Positions 51,123 to 59,516 of a stretch of 64,000 nt of DNA are shown here, piece after piece. Both the position numbers and the translations under genes were made by a program. The stretch is from positions 12,949 through 76,948 of the forward strand of contig NZ_BQXN01000009.1 in assembly GCF_045862745.1 (NCBI RefSeq), given 5' to 3'. How positions within the stretch are numbered: position 1 is the stretch's first letter; each line of letters opens with the position of its first letter. The notes under the pieces were generated by a model. It saw only the letters and a program-made list of their open reading frames with translations, was not told where the DNA came from and searched no databases. The DNA is from Furfurilactobacillus entadae (GTDB lineage Bacteria; Bacillota; Bacilli; Lactobacillales; Lactobacillaceae).

Positions 51123-51797
51123 TCACGCTTGTGGCTTCGTTGCTGTGTGCTCATCGGGTTTATCGCCGTCAGTCGCTGGTTCTTCTTCGGGCGCTGGTTC
51201 TGGTTGCGCCTCCGATAAATCAGCCCGAATGGCTGACATTTCTTGATCCAACCGAAACGCTGCTTCACCAGCCCGTTCCAACCGTTCCTGAAGTTCCTTT
51301 GGAAATTCACCCTGATACTTGTAGTTTAACGAATGTTCAATCGTTGCCCAGAAATTCATGGCAAGCGTCCGAACTTGAATTTCGGCTAAAATTTTCTTTT
51401 CGCCGCCCATCATCTGAACGGGATACGAAACCACAATGTGGTAAGAACGATAACCACTCGGCTTCACGTTTGAAATGTAATCACGTTCTTCTAAAATCGT
51501 CATGTCCGTTCTCTGGCGTAACAGGTCAACGACTTGATAAATATCATCCACAAATTGACACATAATTCGGAGGCCGGCGATGTCTTGCATATCGGCCTCG
51601 ATTCGGTCCTCCGCCACGTGACGACGCACCATTTTTTCCTGAATGCTCCCCACTGGCTTCACCCGGCCCGTCACAAATTCAACGGGGGATTCTTGACCAG
51701 CATCCTTATATTGTCGCCGAATTCCACGAAGCTTAACCTTGAGTTCTTCAACGGCTTGTTCATAAGGGAGCAAAAAGTGGTCCCAGTCTTCAATCAT
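51123..51797 (-). CDS. relQ: Small alarmone synthetase RelQ (GTP pyrophosphokinase)
   Basis: Makes (p)ppGpp from GTP/GDP and ATP, with no hydrolase, TGS or ACT domain. The 224-residue protein opens with WDHFLLPYEQAVEELKVKLRG, and has VGSIQEKMVRR, DIAGLRIMCQF, KPSGYRSYHI and EIQVRTLAMNFWATIEH, the synthetase motifs. The Glu/Pro/Asp-rich tail after residue 195 is longer than in B. subtilis YjbM (about 211 total) and probably disordered. Start at 51797 after GGAGG. RelQ is often activated under cell-wall stress. Confidence 0.95.
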   Translation of the reverse strand: MIEDWDHFLLPYEQAVEELKVKLRGIRRQYKDAGQESPVEFVTGRVKPVGSIQEKMVRRHVAEDRIEADMQDIAGLRIMCQFVDDIYQVVDLLRQRTDMTILEERDYISNVKPSGYRSYHIVVSYPVQMMGGEKKILAEIQVRTLAMNFWATIEHSLNYKYQGEFPKELQERLERAGEAAFRLDQEMSAIRADLSEAQPEPAPEEEPATDGDKPDEHTATKPQA

Positions 51798-51980
51798 CTG
51801 ATGACCTCCCATAGATGTTCTCCAGTGTTAGAGCGCTCAGCCAATTCAACTGAACGATTTCTAACTTACAGAAAATAGTTTACCATATTTACTGCCCTGA
51901 CGGGGATTGTCCGCCCGTTAACCTCATAAAACGTTTGACTTTACTTTCTGCAAAAAATCGGGCATGATAGTTCCAGTTGA

Positions 51981-52030
51981 GCGAGAGACACGGTTGCCAT
52001 CCCATGGCATTGCAACCGGTTGTCTGTCGC
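51981..52030. repeat. Imperfect inverted repeat upstream of spxH
   Basis: GCGA-GAGACA-CGGTTGC pairs with GCAACCG...TGTCTGTCGC around a 14-base loop. It lacks a T-run. It lies directly upstream of the candidate spxH promoter. Confidence 0.5.
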
Positions 52031-52035
52031 TTTCA

Positions 52036-52064
52036 TTGACTGCTTAACCATCATCGGGTAAGCT
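52036..52064 (+). promoter_or_regulatory. Candidate promoter of spxH
   Basis: TTGACT (52036-52041), 17-base spacer, TAAGCT (52059-52064). The -35 is good, the -10 weak, as in regulated promoters. Confidence 0.45.
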
Positions 52065-52111
52065 AATTCAGTAAAAACAGATTACACTCATCATTTTATG
52101 GAGGTCGGACC

Positions 52112-52741
52112 GTGTTAGAAGTTTATCTGTTTGTTAATCCCCTTGGTTCTACTTGTTATACATGTGAACAGCAAGTGAACCGGGTCGCCGCCCAAACGAA
52201 GAGCAAACTCCAAATTCAGTTTGTCCCGATGCTTACCTTACAGACGATCAGCGAAACTTTTCACCGATTAAATGCACAGCATCCTGGTACAATCGAGCGC
52301 AACCAACTGGCACAACAAATGTATCAAATCATCATGGACTACAAGGCTGCCTCCTTTCAGGGCAAACGCCTCGGCCGGCAATTCTTTCTTCAACTTCAAG
52401 GCCACTTGCTAGAACAACACGAAGTCTACACAGAAGCACTTGGTCGCAGTGTTGCTGAAGCATTGGGACTTGACCTTGAAATGTTTGACGACGACCGCCA
52501 TAGCAAACTGGCAGAAGAGGCCTTCGCGTCTGATCAGCATCTCGTTTCTGAAATGAACATTGATCACCCTGGCGAAACGGTCATTTTCGATGTCGATGAT
52601 TTCGACTACGGTCTCTTAATGGACGAATTCGATTACGAAACCTTATTCGAAATTAGCGAACACGCCAGCAACACGAACATCGCCAGCCTGTCTCAGGCGG
52701 TAGAACACATGACAGATAAGGCTAACCTTCGCGTTCTGTAA
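52112..52741 (+). CDS. spxH: SpxH (YjbH)-like ClpXP adaptor, DsbA-fold protein
   Basis: A 209-residue thioredoxin/DsbA-like protein that in B. subtilis and staphylococci binds Spx and delivers it to ClpXP. It begins VYLFVNPLGSTCYTCEQQV, the modified active-site region of this family, and has a helical insert and a long C-terminal part (FDDDRHSKLAEEAFASDQHLV). The final part is acidic (DVDDFDYG...DEFDYE). Start is GTG at 52112 after GGAGG. Its presumed substrate Spx is encoded about 5 kb away in this window. Confidence 0.88.
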   Translation: MLEVYLFVNPLGSTCYTCEQQVNRVAAQTKSKLQIQFVPMLTLQTISETFHRLNAQHPGTIERNQLAQQMYQIIMDYKAASFQGKRLGRQFFLQLQGHLLEQHEVYTEALGRSVAEALGLDLEMFDDDRHSKLAEEAFASDQHLVSEMNIDHPGETVIFDVDDFDYGLLMDEFDYETLFEISEHASNTNIASLSQAVEHMTDKANLRVL

Positions 52742-52791
52742 TGCCTAACTCGTTTGAATAGCACATTACCAAAAATTTCATTACCCAGTTT

Positions 52792-52847
52792 ATTGGTGCT
52801 CTGTTACCGCTCGTTGTCGAGCAGTGATGGATCACCAATTTTTATTT
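52792..52847 (+). terminator. Terminator of spxH
   Basis: ATTGGTG pairs with CACCAAT, inner GCTC/GAGC, followed by TTTTATTT. Confidence 0.65.
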
Positions 52848-52889
52848 ATTAACCCCTCCTGAATCCGGCTCAATCGTTACCGCCAAACC

Positions 52890-52936
52890 AAAAAGTCGCG
52901 GATCATTGCAACCTTGCAATGATCCGCGACTTATTT
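52890..52936 (-). terminator. Terminator of the pepF unit
   Basis: A nearly perfect stem of about 18 bp (AAGTCGCGGATCATTGCA and its complement) with a minimal loop, T5 in minus-strand RNA. Confidence 0.8.
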
Positions 52937-52988
52937 TATTGGTTCTATGAAGACGTTTAAACACCAGCGTAACGCTAACTTTACTGTC

Positions 52989-54803
52989 CTACTTCAGTTC
53001 ATGAGTCATCAGGTGTTCAAATTCGTTTAACCGCTCCTCAAAAACCGCAAAGGCGTCCGTCAGGTAATCGGCCTGGGTCATATCAACCCCGGCTGTCCTC
53101 ATAACGTCCAACGGATACTGCGCACTACCCGCTTTCAAAAAGTCCAAGTAGCGTGTTCGCGCGGCTGGTTCCTGTTTTGTGATTCGACTGGCCAATGTGG
53201 CTGCTGCCGCGAACCCTGTTGCATACTGAAAGACATAATAATTGTAATAGAAATGGGGAATCCGCGACCATTCATTCGCAATTTCTGGATCTGGCGTCAA
53301 CGCTGCCCCATAATAAGTCTGGTTCAGTTGACCGTACTGCTCTGAAAGACCCTTAGCTGTTAACGGATGGCCGGCAGCATCTTCCTGATGCAGCCAGTGT
53401 TCAAATTCAGCAAATTGCGTTTGCCGGTAGACGGTCCCCTTGAACCCATCTAAATAGTGGTTCAGGATGTACGCCCGCACCTTCGGGTCATCATTTGTTG
53501 CCAACAGATAATCCGTTAACAAGTTTTCATTTGTAGTTGAGGCTATTTCTGCCACAAAGATCGCGTAATCACCATACTGATACGGTTGATTATGGCGTGT
53601 GTAATAACTGTGAATACTGTGGCCCATTTCATGAACCAGTGTGAACAGTGACTCCAAATTATCCTGCCAGTTTAAAAGAATGTAGGGATTGGTGTCGTAC
53701 ACCCCTGAAGAAAATGCGCCACTCCGTTTGCCCTTGGTTTCGACAACATCAATCCACCGTTGATCAAACGCTTCCTCCACATGACTCACATAATCCGGCC
53801 CCAAGACACTGAGCGCCGTTAAGGCCACTTGCTTCGCTTCAGAATACGTGTAACTCAACGGTGCGGCGCCCGTAATCGGCGTGTATAAGTCGTACGAATG
53901 TAACTCATCCAACTTCAAGAGCCGTTTTCGAAGCGCCACGTAACGGTGCAATGCATCAAGGTGACCATTAACTTCACTGACCAGTGTTTCATACACTGCT
54001 TCCGGCACGTTATTTTCGGCTAGCGCTGCGGCCCGTGCCGACTCATAATGGTGAACCCGCGCCTCAAAGTTGTGCCCCTTCACGTTACTGATCAGCGTTG
54101 AGGCAAACGTATTTTGAAACTGCATGTAGACTTTGTACAGTTGCTTAAACGCTGCTTCCCGTACAGAACGATTGGTCGACTCCAAGAGCACACCGTAAAC
54201 ACCTTGACTGAGCCGAACATCATTCCCATCATTATCCTTCACCACTGGGAACACTAAATCAGCGTTATCCAAGACGCCAAACGTCTTTGCAGATGCGCCA
54301 AAAATGTCACTCGCACCTGCTAAGAGTGCTTCTTCGTTTGCCGGCAATGTGTGGGTTCGCGCCCGGTCTAAGTCTGCAAAAAAGTGCTGATATGGCGCTA
54401 ATTGGGGCGTTTGTAACCATTCAGTTAATGTCGCCTCTGGAATCGTTAGCACCTCTGGCCGAAACCAGGCCAACGCACTTGCCGCCCGGGCTGCTAAATC
54501 ACCGGCTTGTGCAGCCAGTGCCTGGGCAGCCTGATCGCTGGTGTCCTGTTCCTGCTTCAGGGAGGCGTACACATCCACGTTTTCTAGTTGATGATAAACG
54601 GTGAGTAAGTAGGTCGTCCCGGATAATAACTCGTTCGCCCCGGCACCCAATGTCCCCTTATAGTGATCAACCTGCGTTAACGCCTGTTCCACCGCTTTGT
54701 ACGCACGGTGCCACGCGTCATCCGTTTCAAAAATCTGGGTCAAGTCCCAGGTCAACTGTTCCGGTACTTCGTCACGGGTTGGTAATTGTTTGATTTCTGC
54801 CAT
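52989..54803 (-). CDS. pepF: Oligoendopeptidase F
   Basis: Cytosolic zinc metallopeptidase of family M3B (604 residues) that cuts peptides of about 7-17 residues. The zinc motif HEMGH is at residues 391-395 and the third ligand Glu is in the FVAEIASTTNE segment. The N-terminal oligopeptidase F domain (ELLSGTTYLLTVYHQLENVDVYA) is complete. In lactic bacteria PepF helps peptide use and protein turnover. GGAGG precedes the ATG. It lies next to coiA and near mecA and spx, as in B. subtilis (yjbG). Confidence 0.95.
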   Translation of the reverse strand: MAEIKQLPTRDEVPEQLTWDLTQIFETDDAWHRAYKAVEQALTQVDHYKGTLGAGANELLSGTTYLLTVYHQLENVDVYASLKQEQDTSDQAAQALAAQAGDLAARAASALAWFRPEVLTIPEATLTEWLQTPQLAPYQHFFADLDRARTHTLPANEEALLAGASDIFGASAKTFGVLDNADLVFPVVKDNDGNDVRLSQGVYGVLLESTNRSVREAAFKQLYKVYMQFQNTFASTLISNVKGHNFEARVHHYESARAAALAENNVPEAVYETLVSEVNGHLDALHRYVALRKRLLKLDELHSYDLYTPITGAAPLSYTYSEAKQVALTALSVLGPDYVSHVEEAFDQRWIDVVETKGKRSGAFSSGVYDTNPYILLNWQDNLESLFTLVHEMGHSIHSYYTRHNQPYQYGDYAIFVAEIASTTNENLLTDYLLATNDDPKVRAYILNHYLDGFKGTVYRQTQFAEFEHWLHQEDAAGHPLTAKGLSEQYGQLNQTYYGAALTPDPEIANEWSRIPHFYYNYYVFQYATGFAAAATLASRITKQEPAARTRYLDFLKAGSAQYPLDVMRTAGVDMTQADYLTDAFAVFEERLNEFEHLMTHELK

Positions 54804-54841
54804 TGGTTCCTCCTCTGGTGCACATTATCGAATCTTGCCTT

Positions 54842-55886
54842 CTACTTTAGCAGACTTTGTTCATGTTCGGCACAAAAAAAGGTTGCACATTGTTGTTCAC
54901 TAATCGTTTGTCTCATTTTTCGATCTACCAAATGTACGTTTTGAAACCAACGAAAGCTCGGCACCGCGTACTGTTGCCAGGCAGCCACACGTTGTCGGGT
55001 GGAACTCGTTGGGTGTAATTGCCACCATAATACTAATGGTACCCGCCAAGCCAACATACTATTAAGCCAGTATGGCGTGTCGTATTCATCACCAAAAACC
55101 CATTCCGGTAGTGTTTGCAACGTTTGGTGTTGCGCGTAACACAATGCCTGCCAGGCCATGACGGTTGGTTGCCGATAGTGCAAGCCCCAGCTAATGGCCC
55201 GCTGTTGTCGCCGTCTGTTCGCAACTGAAAGCTGTGTCTCACCACAAGCGCCCTCACGCTTTTGCCACCACTCATGCCAACTCGACCATGTTTGAAACTG
55301 CTTCTCCTGAAACAAAACGGGTAAAAACGGTGCCACCTTGATGCCACTCAACACAACCATCGCATTTTTAGTCGTTGACCAATACAAAACGCACGCCCCA
55401 TGTGTCGGGTGCCACAAAAGGAACTGACAACTGACCCACCTTCCCCAAGTTCAAACGTTTTCTTGGCGCATATGGCTGGCCCAGTAGCCATAATTGTTGG
55501 TAACCGCCCTGCTGATAACCGCTGATTCGCTCACACAAGCGCCTGTGTTTAATGGGGCTACACTGAAATTCAATTGCAACCCGCCCGTTTAAGAGTAAAT
55601 CTGGTCGCTGGTGAAGTGCTTGTAACGGTCGTTCCAACTGCACCACCCCACCTTGTGCGAGAAACCACTGTGTCAACTGCCGCTTTCCTAAGAGGTGTTG
55701 GTCCGTTTCGCCTTCGCTAAAGCTGTGACACGCTTGACGCCGTTGGTGGGCAAAATACGGCTGCCGAATCCGACCACTCCGAAGCACCACGCATTGATGA
55801 CACGCTGGACAAATAAAGGGGTCCTCGTGCCCTGCGTCTTTCGCGTCAGTTAGCCGCCCCGTGACCCGTTGTTGTGCAATTAACAT
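54842..55886 (-). pseudogene. coiA: Competence protein CoiA, interrupted by a frameshift
   Basis: Two adjacent frames together cover one CoiA protein of about 345 residues. The first (55886 down to 55368) holds the zinc-finger-like CPACHQCV, HFAHQR-type segment and the nuclease-like core RPDLLLNGRVAIEFQCSPIKH. It stops at a TAA in the middle of the expected protein. The second frame (55417 down to 54842) continues with WSTTKNAMVVLSG and a Trp-rich C-terminal part. Removing one T from the TTTT at about 55419-55422 joins the frames. CoiA promotes recombination of incoming DNA in competent cells. GGAGGAG precedes the start at 55886. Sequencing error cannot be excluded. Confidence 0.75.
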
Positions 55887-56036
55887 TATGTCTCCTCCAT
55901 CAGTCACATACGAAAACGACCGCTTTTTGAACGAAAGTTAGGTTAAATGGTGATCATTATGCTAATATGTTGAGTGTTGTGGTTTGTCCAAATACTGAGG
56001 ACATTAAAAGCTGGTCATTTTTTGGAGACACATTGC

Positions 56037-56378
56037 ATGAAAAAAAGATCGTTAGCAACCGCTAGTGGGATTACTGGTCTTATTGGCGGCATTATTTTAT
56101 TATTTGGATTCGCCATCGTTGCCGGAACTGCGATGACTGAAAACTCAGTTGCCATTGTTACAGTCTTCGTCATCTTGGCTCTGTTGAAAATCACAATTTT
56201 AACTTTGGGGATTACTGGCACCGTTTATTACCGTGATGATTCACGGGTTGGAACAATGCCCGGAATTTTGCTCATCGTCGGTGGGGGTATTAGCCTCCTC
56301 CTCGGTTTTGTCGGCGGAATCGTGGCCATCGTTGGGGCGTCATTTTACCTCAGCAAACTGAAGAACTTTAAGGCATAA
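56037..56378 (+). CDS. Small polytopic membrane protein, DUF4064-like
   Basis: A 113-residue, highly hydrophobic protein with three to four membrane spans (about residues 8-30, 38-60, 74-104), Gly-rich, with a basic start (MKKRS) and end (SKLKNFKA). The arrangement resembles DUF4064-type small proteins, but I cannot be sure. Start at 56037 with GGAG nine bases before; the frame open to 55974 is not supported. It is alone on the plus strand in the coiA-mecA gap, with a strong hairpin overlapping its stop. Confidence 0.7.
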   Translation: MKKRSLATASGITGLIGGIILLFGFAIVAGTAMTENSVAIVTVFVILALLKITILTLGITGTVYYRDDSRVGTMPGILLIVGGGISLLLGFVGGIVAIVGASFYLSKLKNFKA

Positions 56379-56432
56379 AAATAAGGCTCCAGAAACCGGG
56401 ATAACCTGGTTTCTGGAGCCTTATTTTTATGC
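56373..56432. terminator. 25-bp bidirectional terminator that contains the stop codon of the small membrane gene
   Basis: A perfect 25-bp stem (56373-56397 with 56408-56432) around ten bases. The TAA of the plus-strand gene (56376-56378) lies inside the 5' arm. It also ends mecA on the minus strand. Confidence 0.8.
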
Positions 56433-56444
56433 ACTTTTACACCA

Positions 56445-57197
56445 TTACTTAAAGTAGTGGCGAGCTAACTCTAATGCTGACGTCTCCATGACCCGTTCAC
56501 CATGTTCGGTCAACACATCCCCCGTAATACTGGTCTTATTGGCGTATTCCAGGGCAACCGCAACATCATTTTTAATCATCTCAGGCGTTGTCTGATCCGT
56601 AAAGAATACCAATTCAAGGTAGTAGTGATCACGATACTTATATAAATTTGAAACGGCCCCTTCTAAACGCAACGTTTGCGCGATGGACACCAAGTTTTCA
56701 AAGTCATCTAGTCGTAACACCACTTCATGCGTTGGCATATCTGGATTATTGATAAACCCCTTCAAATCGTCCGCATCCTCATCATCGTCTTTAATTTGGC
56801 TCTTCCGCTCATCTGCTTCGTCGTCCCTTGCATCACGGGATTGCAACTGCTCCTTGATAAAATCGGACACCTGATCCGTTGAGGCACTGTCAAAGTCGAC
56901 CGCCCCACTCAAATCATCATTTTCATCATCAAAGTCAAGGTTGTCATCACCATCTGGATCGACGTTTTTACTAATAAATAGTTCCAGGCCATTCCGGTTC
57001 GGCAGGACTTGGAAGGTCACCGCTTCATTATCTTGAAATTGGTGATCAACATCAACCTCTTCCAGAATGCTATAAAAGAAGCGTTCAATCTGCTGATGGT
57101 TTCCCAATAGATCCAGCACGGTAATCCCCCGCGCTGACAGATCCTCATTACCGATCAACACACGGATTGTATTTTCATTAATGCGTTCCATCTCCAT
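56445..57197 (-). CDS. mecA: Adaptor protein MecA
   Basis: A 250-residue adaptor that brings substrates such as ComK/ComX-like regulators or Spx to ClpCP. The N-terminal substrate-binding domain (MEMERINENTIRVLIGNEDLSARG, then LDLLGNHQQIERFFYSILEEVD) and the C-terminal ClpC-binding domain (VVLRLDDFENLVSIAQTL, then YYLELVFF) are separated by a very acidic linker (residues 80-140). AAGGGG precedes the ATG. It lies directly downstream of spx. Confidence 0.95.
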   Translation of the reverse strand: MEMERINENTIRVLIGNEDLSARGITVLDLLGNHQQIERFFYSILEEVDVDHQFQDNEAVTFQVLPNRNGLELFISKNVDPDGDDNLDFDDENDDLSGAVDFDSASTDQVSDFIKEQLQSRDARDDEADERKSQIKDDDEDADDLKGFINNPDMPTHEVVLRLDDFENLVSIAQTLRLEGAVSNLYKYRDHYYLELVFFTDQTTPEMIKNDVAVALEYANKTSITGDVLTEHGERVMETSALELARHYFK

Positions 57198-57315
57198 TTA
57201 AAACACCCCTTTCACCAGAAAAGATCCAGTCTAAATGTTTATTCATATTCTAGTCTTCTAGGCGGCAAAGTAAAGTTTAACCACCTCATTTCAACCGACT
57301 TTTTCGGCTGAACAA

Positions 57316-57353
57316 TAAAAAACGAATCCACGGAATATTATCCCATAGATTCG
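57316..57353 (-). terminator. Intrinsic terminator of spx
   Basis: In minus-strand RNA CGAATC pairs with GATTCG with more inner pairing, followed by T6. Confidence 0.7.
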
Positions 57354-57380
57354 ACTCGTTGCAAATATTCTTGTAACTTA

Positions 57381-57788
57381 TTATAAATCTGCTAATCGTT
57401 GTGCTTCAGCCAATTCCAACGCCCGGACGTCACGTGGCAAGAACCGCCGAATTTCGTCTTCGTTGTAACCGACTTGGAGCCGCTTATCATCCATGATGAT
57501 GGGCCGCCGTAATAGCGCAGGATTTTCATGAATCAATTCAATCAGCTGATTCATTGGTAATTCATCTAAATCAATGTCTAAGTCCTGAAAGACCTTTGAG
57601 CGCTTTGAAATAATTTCTTCAGTACCATCTTCAGTCATTCTTAGGACTGTTTTAATCTCATCAGTTGAAAGTGGTTCCGCAAAGATGTTCCGTTCTGAAA
57701 ACGGGATGTCATTTTCAATCAACCAAGCGCGTGCCTTCCGGCAAGAAGTGCAGCTTGGCGATGTGTATAATGTTACCGGATTACTCAT
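57381..57788 (-). CDS. spx: Transcriptional regulator Spx (ArsC-like)
   Basis: A 135-residue thiol-sensing protein that binds the RNA polymerase alpha subunit and redirects transcription under oxidative (disulfide) stress. The redox switch CXXC is C13-T-S-C16, followed by RKARAWLIENDIPFSERNIF and the conserved LRRPIIMDD turn. Its level is normally controlled by ClpXP with SpxH, whose gene is also in this window. AGGGGGA precedes the ATG. Confidence 0.95.
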   Translation of the reverse strand: MSNPVTLYTSPSCTSCRKARAWLIENDIPFSERNIFAEPLSTDEIKTVLRMTEDGTEEIISKRSKVFQDLDIDLDELPMNQLIELIHENPALLRRPIIMDDKRLQVGYNEDEIRRFLPRDVRALELAEAQRLADL

Positions 57789-58091
57789 AAATTGTCGTCC
57801 CCCTAATGCCTAATTTGAGTTGGGTAGATCGAATTATCCTATGAATACATTGTACAACACTGAATCCAAAAATGAAAGACTTCTTTTAAATAAGTAGAAC
57901 GTACATTCGTTTTGCAATATAGACAGATGTTTGATATTCGTTTATTAACTTACTAAAAATCGACAAATTTTAGTTTAATTGCAAAAACACATTTCGTTTC
58001 ATATCATTTTTACCGTCTTATTTTTATAAGCTGGTTTTTATTGAGAATCCGCTTACACATTGACTCACCAGGTCCATCATCTTTTACACAA
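57789..58091. other. Intergenic region between spx and metallo-hydrolase gene
   Basis: A 303-base AT-rich gap. TACAAT-like -10 boxes for spx occur at about 57850, but without a convincing -35. I see no terminator with a T-run for the metallo-hydrolase gene and no gene. Confidence 0.5.
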
Positions 58092-58832
58092 TCAAATTTG
58101 CCATTCTTGTTTTGCTGAGGCCAACGCAACTGAAACAGTCGGGCCTGCTGCGTCCTGAGCTTGATCGCGTAAAACGGATAATTGGCCGGTTTGTGGCAAA
58201 TGGGTCAGTAACAGCTGCTTAGCGGTTGCTTGCTTTGCCAACGCCCCCGCTTGAGTCGACGTCATGTGCCACATTGGACCGTCATGATCTGCAAAAAAGT
58301 TCGTATCAACCATGAGGAAGTCCGCGTGCTGAACAAATGCAGCCATCGTTGGAATTGCGGCAGTATCCGCACTAAAGGCCAGAACCCGTCCCGTCGTTGT
58401 TTCCTCAATTCGAACGGCAAACGTTGGGACAGGATGTTTAGTTTTGAGAAACGTGATCAAAAATGGCCCAAGGGTCAATGGTGTTTGGTCATTATAGGGC
58501 CGCCCCACCGTCGCATTCGGCCAGGTAAGTGCGGCAAAGTTTAACGGGTCCTCGGTATGCCCGTAAATTGGGAGCACCGGCTGCTTCCGTTTGCCTTGAT
58601 CCAATTGCCATTGATACTGAAGGACCCCAACATCGGCCGTATGATCATGATGATAATGTGTTAGTAGGACGGCATCCAGTTGGAGTGGACTTAGCACACG
58701 TTGAAGTGCTAATAACGTCCCACTACCAGCGTCAATCATTAAATGATAGTCCCCGCTTTCTAGCAAGTACCCCGTCGTCCCAACACCGTTTGCAGGATAA
58801 CCACCATAATAACCCAAGATTGTTAATTTCAT
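58092..58832 (-). CDS. Metallo-beta-lactamase-fold hydrolase (YhfI/RNase Z-like)
   Basis: A 246-residue MBL-fold protein with the metal motif THYHHDH (HXHXDH) after MIDAGSGTLLALQR, a later Asp in FSADTA and His in TKHPVPTFAVRI. The pattern resembles YhfI-like MBL proteins related to RNase Z, and it lacks the long flexible arm of tRNase Z. Its substrate is unknown. AAGGGGGA precedes the ATG. It stands alone. Confidence 0.85.
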   Translation of the reverse strand: MKLTILGYYGGYPANGVGTTGYLLESGDYHLMIDAGSGTLLALQRVLSPLQLDAVLLTHYHHDHTADVGVLQYQWQLDQGKRKQPVLPIYGHTEDPLNFAALTWPNATVGRPYNDQTPLTLGPFLITFLKTKHPVPTFAVRIEETTTGRVLAFSADTAAIPTMAAFVQHADFLMVDTNFFADHDGPMWHMTSTQAGALAKQATAKQLLLTHLPQTGQLSVLRDQAQDAAGPTVSVALASAKQEWQI

Positions 58833-58904
58833 TTATCTGTCCCCCTTACGTTGTCTTTAATGTACATGGTCAACCTTAAATTTATCCCCGTCAAGCGTCC
58901 CCTT

Positions 58905-58933
58905 TTTACAAGGTTTAAGAAGTCGACTATAAT
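58905..58933 (+). promoter_or_regulatory. Sigma-A promoter of the ABM-like gene
   Basis: TTTACA (58905-58910), 17-base spacer, TATAAT (58928-58933). Confidence 0.7.
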
Positions 58934-58966
58934 TAAGGTGAAAGTAATTGATGGAGGTAATTGATT

Positions 58967-59467
58967 ATGACACGTTCAGTATCGTTAACGTTTGGGACCA
59001 AACCCATCCTTCAAAAAATCCAGGCTGATAGTCCTCACGGCCAACTGATGGCGTTGTCCGAGACCAGTGGTGTCGCACGGTTAATGTTGCTCGATGTTTC
59101 AGATCGTGAAAATCGTTTTGCAAACCCAATTTCCTTTAACGTTTTGGCAGAACGGCCACGGCCTGAATATCATGACTTCTTTTCATTCATCAATTTGCAA
59201 CTAGACCCTGATCACGCAAAAATTTTGCGTGCCAGTGTTGATCACTTTTTGGATCAGGATCAACCACTGGGTTTGGGCGCGTTCCTGTTGCTAGAAAACA
59301 CCAAATCTCCCAGCGACTATTTACTACTCTCATCCTGGGAGCAAGTCACTGATTATCACGCTTGGCTCTCAAGCCCTGAATTCAGTGTTTTTACACCATT
59401 CTACAAACAGACCCAGTATAACTACCGTGAAGTGGCTTATAAACGGACTTCACTCGATAAAGCTTAA
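58967..59467 (+). CDS. ABM-domain protein (antibiotic biosynthesis monooxygenase-like)
   Basis: A 166-residue cytosolic protein with a C-terminal dimeric alpha/beta-barrel (ABM-like) domain: LLLENTKSPSDYLLLSSWEQVTDYHAWLSSPEF, with the Ser-Trp and phenylalanine pattern of that family. The first 90 residues are of unknown fold. HmoB-like haem-degrading enzymes have a similar two-part build, but no haem ligand can be assigned, so this is only a possibility. The ATG at 58967 with GGAGG is used; a TTG at 58961 is too near the site. Confidence 0.7.
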   Translation: MTRSVSLTFGTKPILQKIQADSPHGQLMALSETSGVARLMLLDVSDRENRFANPISFNVLAERPRPEYHDFFSFINLQLDPDHAKILRASVDHFLDQDQPLGLGAFLLLENTKSPSDYLLLSSWEQVTDYHAWLSSPEFSVFTPFYKQTQYNYREVAYKRTSLDKA

Positions 59468-59472
59468 CAAAC

Positions 59473-59516
59473 AACAAGCCATGCGTCCTAAGTGTAATTA
59501 GGGCGCATGGCTTGTT
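59473..59516. terminator. Bidirectional terminator between ABM-like gene and apbE
   Basis: AACAAGCCATGCG and CGCATGGCTTGTT with inner CCTA/TAGG. It ends right at the apbE stop codon. Confidence 0.75.

Larger units (their letters stand above)
51798..52111. other. Intergenic region between relQ and spxH
   Basis: A 314-base divergent gap. It holds a strong inverted repeat (51981-52030) and a candidate spxH promoter (52036-52064). I see no additional gene and no riboswitch pattern. Confidence 0.55.

Noticed and set aside
51798..52111. 6S RNA or another structured RNA in the relQ-spxH gap
   Set aside because: One hairpin is present, but not the long rod with a central bubble that 6S RNA needs, and no T-run terminator.
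55368..55417. Programmed ribosomal frameshift as the explanation for the two coiA frames
   Set aside because: No slippery heptamer of the known -1 type followed by a pseudoknot is evident, and CoiA is a single frame elsewhere. A plain frameshift mutation or read error is simpler.
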